Origin: JAMXLJ01 sp036558745
Lineage (GTDB): Bacteria > Actinomycetota > Acidimicrobiia > IMCC26256 > JAMXLJ01
Assembly: GCA_036558745.1 (NCBI GenBank)
Contig: DATBEZ010000003.1
Coordinates: forward strand, 124,001 to 188,000
Reading direction: 5' to 3'
DNA: 64,000 nucleotides
The position numbers and the translations under genes were made by a program. The notes below the pieces were generated by a model that was not told where the DNA came from, did no database searches, and saw only the letters and a list, made by a program, of their open reading frames with translations. Below are positions 59,891 through 64,000 of the stretch, one piece after another. The number at the start of each line of letters is the position of its first letter. Within the stretch, counting starts at the first letter, position 1.

Positions 59891-60571
59891 TCAGGCCGCT
59901 CCAGGGGTGCCGCGACGGCGGCTCACGATCGCCACACCGGCCACCACGAGGCCGAGCGCGCCCATCACGATCCCGATGATCCCGATGGTGCGGGCGGTCG
60001 AGTCCTCGTCGTCGATCTTCGTTGCGGCCGCCGGCCGGGTGGTGCCGGTCGCCTCCTCGCCGGTCAGGGTCAACACCGGCGCGGGGTTGTCAGGCTCCGG
60101 GCCGTTCGGCGGCGAATCCTCGATCCAGCGCACGATCTGACCGTTGCTGTACGTCTGCACCGCCTTGAACTCGAGCGAGTCGGCGTCGCCCGGCAGCCCG
60201 ACCGACACCTTGAACTCCTGGAACTCGCCCGGCTTGATCGCTCCGCCCGACCACGTGACCGACTGCACCATCTCGGTCACCTCCCCGTTGTCGGTCTGGA
60301 TCGGCTTCGGCGCCTTGGCCCGCTGGACCGTCGCGGTCCAGCCCGCGAGCGGCTCGACCGACGCATCGGCGATCGGGTGGTCGGTCGGGAACGCGATCTC
60401 CACCCGCACCGTGTCCGCGCTCTCGAGCTCGTTGGGCACCGTGAACGCGAGCACCGCGTCGGAGCCCTTCGGCGCCTGTGACGGCTCGACGGTGATGTGG
60501 GCCCCGGCGGGCGCGGCGACGGCGAGCACGACTGCGCCGACCGCGAGCGCGACGAGTGCGCGACGGATCAT
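59891..60571 (-). CDS. YcnI/DUF1775 family copper-binding-type membrane protein
   Basis: 226 residues from ATG 60571, with AGGAGG about 10 bp upstream. The signal peptide ends PAGA, placing His at the mature N-terminus (HITVEPSQAPKGSDAVLAF), the copper-binding end of the YcnI family. A beta-sandwich domain (about 25-165) follows, with a linker and one C-terminal transmembrane helix (TIGIIGIVMGALGLVVAGVAIV) and a basic tail. Members are linked with copper trafficking outside the membrane. It is divergent from an ECF sigma factor gene with 83 bp between starts. Confidence 0.88.
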   Translation of the reverse strand: MIRRALVALAVGAVVLAVAAPAGAHITVEPSQAPKGSDAVLAFTVPNELESADTVRVEIAFPTDHPIADASVEPLAGWTATVQRAKAPKPIQTDNGEVTEMVQSVTWSGGAIKPGEFQEFKVSVGLPGDADSLEFKAVQTYSNGQIVRWIEDSPPNGPEPDNPAPVLTLTGEEATGTTRPAAATKIDDEDSTARTIGIIGIVMGALGLVVAGVAIVSRRRGTPGAA

Positions 60572-60654
60572 GGCGGAGGATCCTCCTGGGTCGGGAGTCG
60601 GGAATCGTGTCACGGATCGGTCCGTCGACGGTGGAGCCGGTCCGGGTGGGGTCG

Positions 60655-61242
60655 ATGCCCGCAGCCAGGGCGTTGCCGGTAGCGTCGCCGTCCGTGGACG
60701 AGGTCACCCGGCTGCTCCTGGACGCCCGCGACGGCGACCGGATCGCTCTCGCGGCCTTCGTCCGGAGGACCCAACCCGACGTCTGGCGGCTCGCCGCGCA
60801 CCTCGTCGGCAGGGAAGACGCCGCCGACGTCACCCAGGACACCTACGTCCGCATGTGGCGCGCGCTCCCGCGCTATCGCGCCGACGCGAGCGCGCGGACG
60901 TGGCTGCTCGTCATCGCCCGCCGGACATGTGTCGACGCGCTCCGTCGGCGCGCGCGTCATCGCCGGCTGGTGTTGTCGCGCGCGGCGGACTCGGGCGGGA
61001 GTGACACGGAGGGCATCGAGCCGTGCGCCGTGACACAGGCCGACGAGCATGTCGCGCTGGACGCGATGGTCGGTGAGCTCGCGCCCGACCGTCGCGACGC
61101 ATTCGTGCTCACACAGATGATCGGCTGCTCCTACGACGAGGCCTCGCTCGTGTGCGGTGTGCCGGTCGGCACGATTCGCTCGCGCGTGGCCCGCGCCCGC
61201 CAAGATCTCGTGGCCGCGCTGGCGGCGGTCGAGGCCGTCTGA
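60655..61242 (+). CDS. ECF-type RNA polymerase sigma factor
   Basis: 195 residues. Region 2 (about 15-85) has VTRLLLDARDGDRIAL, REDAADVTQDTYVRMWRAL and ARTWLLVIARRTCVDALRRR. Region 4 (about 125-190) has LTQMIGCSYDEASLVCGVPVGTIRSRVARARQDL. ATG 60655 fits the family start. The next gene, a secreted thioredoxin-like lipoprotein, follows after 15 bp, and there is no anti-sigma factor in the operon. Divergence from YcnI suggests a module responding to copper or redox stress in the envelope. Confidence 0.88.
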   Translation: MPAARALPVASPSVDEVTRLLLDARDGDRIALAAFVRRTQPDVWRLAAHLVGREDAADVTQDTYVRMWRALPRYRADASARTWLLVIARRTCVDALRRRARHRRLVLSRAADSGGSDTEGIEPCAVTQADEHVALDAMVGELAPDRRDAFVLTQMIGCSYDEASLVCGVPVGTIRSRVARARQDLVAALAAVEAV

Positions 61243-61257
61243 GCGCGGACGACTCGG

Positions 61258-62145
61258 ATGGAACGACGACCCGGCACGGCGAGCCCCTTCGATACCGCGC
61301 TCTCCCGCCGCGGGTTCCTCGCCGTGACCGGCGGGTTGCTCGTCGCAGCCGCATGCGGGTCGGGCTCGGGCAAGACCGCGTCGAACGGCTCGCGCGGGTC
61401 CAAGAGCGTCAACGCGTTGACCCTGTCGATCGAGCCGTACACGTCGACCAGGCCCGAACGGCTCGCGTTCGCGGTCGCCGACGACGCGGGGCGGTTCCTC
61501 GCAGGGCCCCAGACGACGATCGCGGTGAAGCCGCCGGGCGGCACACAGGGCCCGCCGGTGGCGACCACGCTGCACGCCGAGGGGTTGCCCGCGGGACGCG
61601 GGGTCTACGTGCTGGAGATGCCGTTCGCGTCGGCCGGCGTCTGGGCTGGTGTCGTGCAGCTCGCCGGCCATCCGTCCGCGCCGTTGTACTGGCAGGTGAC
61701 GTCGACGCCGAAGGTGCCGATCGTGGGCGCGAAAGCGCCGGCGACACCCACACCGACGATCACCGCGACCCAAGGAGTGGATCCGTTGTGCACGCGGCAG
61801 CCCGCGTGCCCGTTGCACACGGTGTCGCTCGACCGTGCGCTCACGTCGGGCAAGCCGGTCGCCGTGATGTTCGCGACGCCGGCGCGATGCCAGAGCCGCT
61901 ACTGCGGACCCGTGCTCGACCAGTTGCTCGCGGTGCAGGACGCGTACCGCGATCGCGTCGAGCTGATCCATGTCGAGATCTACAAGGACTCGACGAGCGA
62001 CGCGCTCGTGCCCGCGGTCGACACGTGGCAGCTCCCCGGGGAGCCGTGGCTCTTCGGCATCGACCGCGCGGGGACCGTCGTGGGACGACTCGACGGCGCG
62101 ATGGGGACCGACGAGGTCCGCACTCTGCTCGACGCCCTCGTCTGA
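61258..62145 (+). CDS. Tat-type lipoprotein with thioredoxin-like domain
   Basis: 295 residues. A twin-arginine motif (SRRGFLA) is followed by a lipobox ending AAAC, then Gly/Ser. The middle has an Ig-like region (about 50-165). The C-terminal thioredoxin-like domain (about 180-295) has VAVMFATPARCQSRYCGPVLD, where Cys-x4-Cys replaces the usual Cys-x2-Cys, and WLFGIDRAGTVVGRLDG. Another Cys pair lies at LCTRQPACP. It may work in copper delivery or thiol oxidation outside the membrane, in view of its neighbours. Fifteen bases separate it from the sigma factor gene. Confidence 0.82.
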   Translation: MERRPGTASPFDTALSRRGFLAVTGGLLVAAACGSGSGKTASNGSRGSKSVNALTLSIEPYTSTRPERLAFAVADDAGRFLAGPQTTIAVKPPGGTQGPPVATTLHAEGLPAGRGVYVLEMPFASAGVWAGVVQLAGHPSAPLYWQVTSTPKVPIVGAKAPATPTPTITATQGVDPLCTRQPACPLHTVSLDRALTSGKPVAVMFATPARCQSRYCGPVLDQLLAVQDAYRDRVELIHVEIYKDSTSDALVPAVDTWQLPGEPWLFGIDRAGTVVGRLDGAMGTDEVRTLLDALV

Positions 62146-62177
62146 GCGCGCGCTGAGCGCGCGCGCCGAGCGCGCGC
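62144..62177 (+). repeat. Three direct copies of GAGCGCGCGC
   Basis: Copies at 62144-62153, 62155-62164 and 62168-62177 directly after the thioredoxin-like gene stop. They can fold on themselves and may act in transcription stop, or be a low-complexity GC run. Confidence 0.4.
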
Positions 62178-62240
62178 GGCCGACCGTCCCGAACCTCACC
62201 GGGCCCTTCGCCTCTACCTCGCGCCGGGAGAGCCGTCACG

Positions 62241-63146
62241 ATGGGAGCCGAAACCCCGTCCTCGCGTGGAGGCGACGTCGGGGCCACTCGACGAGTGGAT
62301 CGTCGCGTGCACGTGGAGGCCCGGGCCGTGCAGGGAATGGAGTGGGAGCGCATCGAGGTCGGCGGCCGGGTCGCGGACTACGGCGTCGGCGGTGAGGGTC
62401 CGCCCGTCGTGTTCCTGCACGGGTGGGCGTTGAGCGGGCGCACGTATCGCAGCGCGCTGACCCGCCTGCTCGAGCAGCCGCTGCAGGTCTTCGCGCCCGC
62501 GCTGCCCGGCTTCGGCGCGACCGCGCCGCTCGAGGACGACCATCCCGACGTCGGCGACTACGCGCGCTGGGTCGACGCGTTCTGCGACGCGGTGGGCATC
62601 ACCGGGCCCGCGGTCGTGATGGGGCACTCGTTCGGGGGCGCGGTCGCGATCAAGCTCGCGCACGACTTCCCGCACCGCGCGCGCGGCCTCGTTCTCGTGA
62701 ACTCGATCGGTGGCTCGCGCTGGCGGGAACGGGGATCGCTCGTTCGGTCCATGGCCGAGCGGCCGCTGTGGGACTGGGGGTTGCACCTACCCCGTGACCT
62801 GCTCCCGATGCGCCAGCTCCGTCGGGTACTGCCCGTCATCCTCGCCGACGCGGTGCCGAACGCGGTGCGCAACCCGAAGACGTTCTGGCACACGGCCGGG
62901 TTGGCACGCTGCGTGGACCTGACCGCAGAGCTCGAGGACCTCAAGACGCGACGAGTTCCGGTCGTCGTGCTGTGGGGCGAAGGCGATCGTGTGATCCCGC
63001 GCGCCTCGTTCGACGCGTTGTGCGAGGCATTGGGGGATCCGAGCTCGATCACGGTCCCCGGCAACCACTCGTGGCTGATCGCGGACCCGGACGCGTTCGC
63101 GGAGGTCATGACCAACGTGATCGGGCTCGACGCGAAATCGGCGTGA
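62241..63146 (+). CDS. Alpha/beta hydrolase
   Basis: 301 residues. The catalytic set is the oxyanion block VVFLHGWALSG, nucleophile Ser in MGHSFGGAV, acid Asp in LWGEGDRVIP and His in VPGNHSWLIAD. The lid region (WRERGSLVRSMAERP) is Arg-rich. The substrate is unknown; esters or C-C bonded compounds are usual. ATG 62241 has GGGAGAG upstream, but the first 32 residues are not conserved, so ATG 62337 or GTG 62328 may be the true start. Codon use is typical of the window. Confidence 0.85.
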   Translation: MGAETPSSRGGDVGATRRVDRRVHVEARAVQGMEWERIEVGGRVADYGVGGEGPPVVFLHGWALSGRTYRSALTRLLEQPLQVFAPALPGFGATAPLEDDHPDVGDYARWVDAFCDAVGITGPAVVMGHSFGGAVAIKLAHDFPHRARGLVLVNSIGGSRWRERGSLVRSMAERPLWDWGLHLPRDLLPMRQLRRVLPVILADAVPNAVRNPKTFWHTAGLARCVDLTAELEDLKTRRVPVVVLWGEGDRVIPRASFDALCEALGDPSSITVPGNHSWLIADPDAFAEVMTNVIGLDAKSA

Positions 63147-63213
63147 ACCGGGTGCCCCGCCCGGAGCCGGCGCGGGCGTGAGGTGGGGTGAGGACCGCTA
63201 GCGTCGTCGGTTC

Positions 63214-64000
63214 GTGGCCGACACCGCCGCCCCGCCGAGCCCCCGCCGGTCGTTCCAGGCGCTGGCCGTCGCCGCGACAACGGCGGTGGCGGTCGTGTAC
63301 GTGCTCGCGGTCCGCACGGCCTGGGGCCAGCGCCTCGACGCGACCGCGCTCAGAGGCCGGCACTCGCTCGAGCCGCGGGCGGTGCACGCAGCATCCCGTC
63401 TGCTCACGACGATCGACGTGGCGTCGCTGGTGCTCATCGGCGGGGCCATCGTGCTCGTCGCGCTGCTCCGCGCCCGCCCACGCCTCGCTATCGGCGCCGG
63501 GACCCTCATCGCGGGTTCGGTCGCGACGTCGGAGGTGCTGAAGCACTACGTGCTGACGCGTCCCGACCTCGGTGTGGTCGACGCCCTCGGTTCGCGCGCG
63601 TCGTATCCGAGCGGGCACACGACCGTCGCGATGTCACTCGGCATCGCGGCGATGCTGGTCGCACCGCGACGATGGCGCGCCGTGATCGGCGTGATCGGCG
63701 CGGGCTACGCCTCCGGAATCGGCGTCGCCGTGGTCGCGACCGCGAACCACCGGCCCAGCGATCCGATCGGCGCCGCGTTCGTGGTGACCGCGTGGGCCGC
63801 CGCGATCGCCTCGGTGCTCGTCGTGCCGGACCGTCGCCGCCAACGGGACCACTCGCTCACCCGCGCGACCCCGTGGATCGCGCTGGCAGGGCTCGCACTG
63901 CTCGTCGTCGCGTTCGTCGGTCTGGCGGGCACGGTCGTGGCCATCCGCCGCAACCGGCTCGACACGATCGAGCTGGGCGGAGCGTTCCTCGCCGCGTCGA
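63214..64000 (+). CDS. PAP2-family phosphatase, 3' end cut by the window
   Basis: At least 262 residues, still open at the last base. GTG start. Several transmembrane helices (about 15-35, 70-88, 95-115, 140-160, 165-190, 225-250). Phosphatase motifs: KHYVLTRPD (motif 1, one residue shorter than usual), YPSGHTT (motif 2) and ATANHRPSDPIG (motif 3, with His and Asp). The Arg of motif 3 that helps hold phosphate reads as Val. The protein may dephosphorylate polyprenyl or lipid phosphates at the membrane, or be a weak relative. The C-terminal part beyond 64000 is not visible. Confidence 0.8.
   Translation, partial: MADTAAPPSPRRSFQALAVAATTAVAVVYVLAVRTAWGQRLDATALRGRHSLEPRAVHAASRLLTTIDVASLVLIGGAIVLVALLRARPRLAIGAGTLIAGSVATSEVLKHYVLTRPDLGVVDALGSRASYPSGHTTVAMSLGIAAMLVAPRRWRAVIGVIGAGYASGIGVAVVATANHRPSDPIGAAFVVTAWAAAIASVLVVPDRRRQRDHSLTRATPWIALAGLALLVVAFVGLAGTVVAIRRNRLDTIELGGAFLAAS

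Noticed and set aside
1..64000. tRNA, rRNA, CRISPR arrays, insertion sequences, prophage genes
   Set aside because: I looked for T-loop-like GTTCGAATC runs, spaced direct repeats, transposase and integrase motifs and found none that held up.

Overview
The window is very GC-rich, with strongly GC-biased third codon positions, GTG starts in many genes and many 4-bp stop/start overlaps. It looks like chromosomal DNA of an actinobacterium (Actinomycetota). A close match to mycothiol-dependent formaldehyde dehydrogenase, an F420-type (LLM) oxidoreductase, secreted 'DGWGGVH' repeat proteins and NlpC/GH73/YkuD cell-wall enzymes fit this, perhaps class Acidimicrobiia; the class is inference. I saw no rRNA, tRNA, CRISPR array, insertion sequence or prophage. 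The content is housekeeping and metabolic genes in short operons.

Layout. 0-2.3 kb: an OmpR-type two-component system. 2.3-8.2 kb: an EEP phosphohydrolase, mscR (mycothiol formaldehyde detoxification), two lipoprotein hydrolases, a LacI regulator and the MBL hydrolase that usually accompanies mscR. 8.2-18.5 kb: envelope genes, namely a GH73 protein with C-terminal repeats, a NicO metal exporter, an LPxTG-like small protein, a duplicated-repeat protein, a beta-helix protein, an L,D-transpeptidase, an NlpC/P60 protein, and then a sulfatase. 18.5-24 kb: TetR plus haloalkane dehalogenase, a CoA-binding protein, a ferritin-like diiron protein, and pyruvate kinase overlapping a MetF-like gene. 24-27.5 kb: a tightly overlapping operon of an amidohydrolase and two M24 proteins, one of which has lost most metal ligands. 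27.6-37 kb: a second beta-helix protein, lysS, a copper amine oxidase operon with a GT39 membrane glycosyltransferase and a 91-residue membrane protein, a sterol-desaturase-family enzyme and a GAF protein. 37-45 kb: a coiled-coil GH73 protein, GT87, an LLM oxidoreductase, a VOC protein, an alpha-hydroxyacid oxidase, two poorly characterised genes and a sigma-70 factor. 45-54.5 kb: an SDR, HhH-GPD, a duplicated alpha/beta-barrel protein, an OafA/SGNH acyltransferase, an enoyl-CoA hydratase, a GGDEF-EAL protein and an unusual pair made of an S-adenosylmethionine-decarboxylase-like protein and a LuxI/FeeM-like acyltransferase. 54.7-64 kb: phosphoketolase, a diguanylate cyclase, a Wzz/CpsD-like kinase, a YcnI-ECF sigma-thioredoxin lipoprotein module, an alpha/beta hydrolase and a PAP2 phosphatase cut by the window end.

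The main candidate for an undescribed system is the SpeD-like/acyltransferase pair at 53220-54454. Its two proteins belong to folds connected with S-adenosylmethionine and acyl transfer, and the usual AdoMet decarboxylase catalytic residues are partly replaced. A second pattern is a set of long perfect hairpins in convergent intergenic gaps; two of them share sequence and lie just after the two beta-helix genes.
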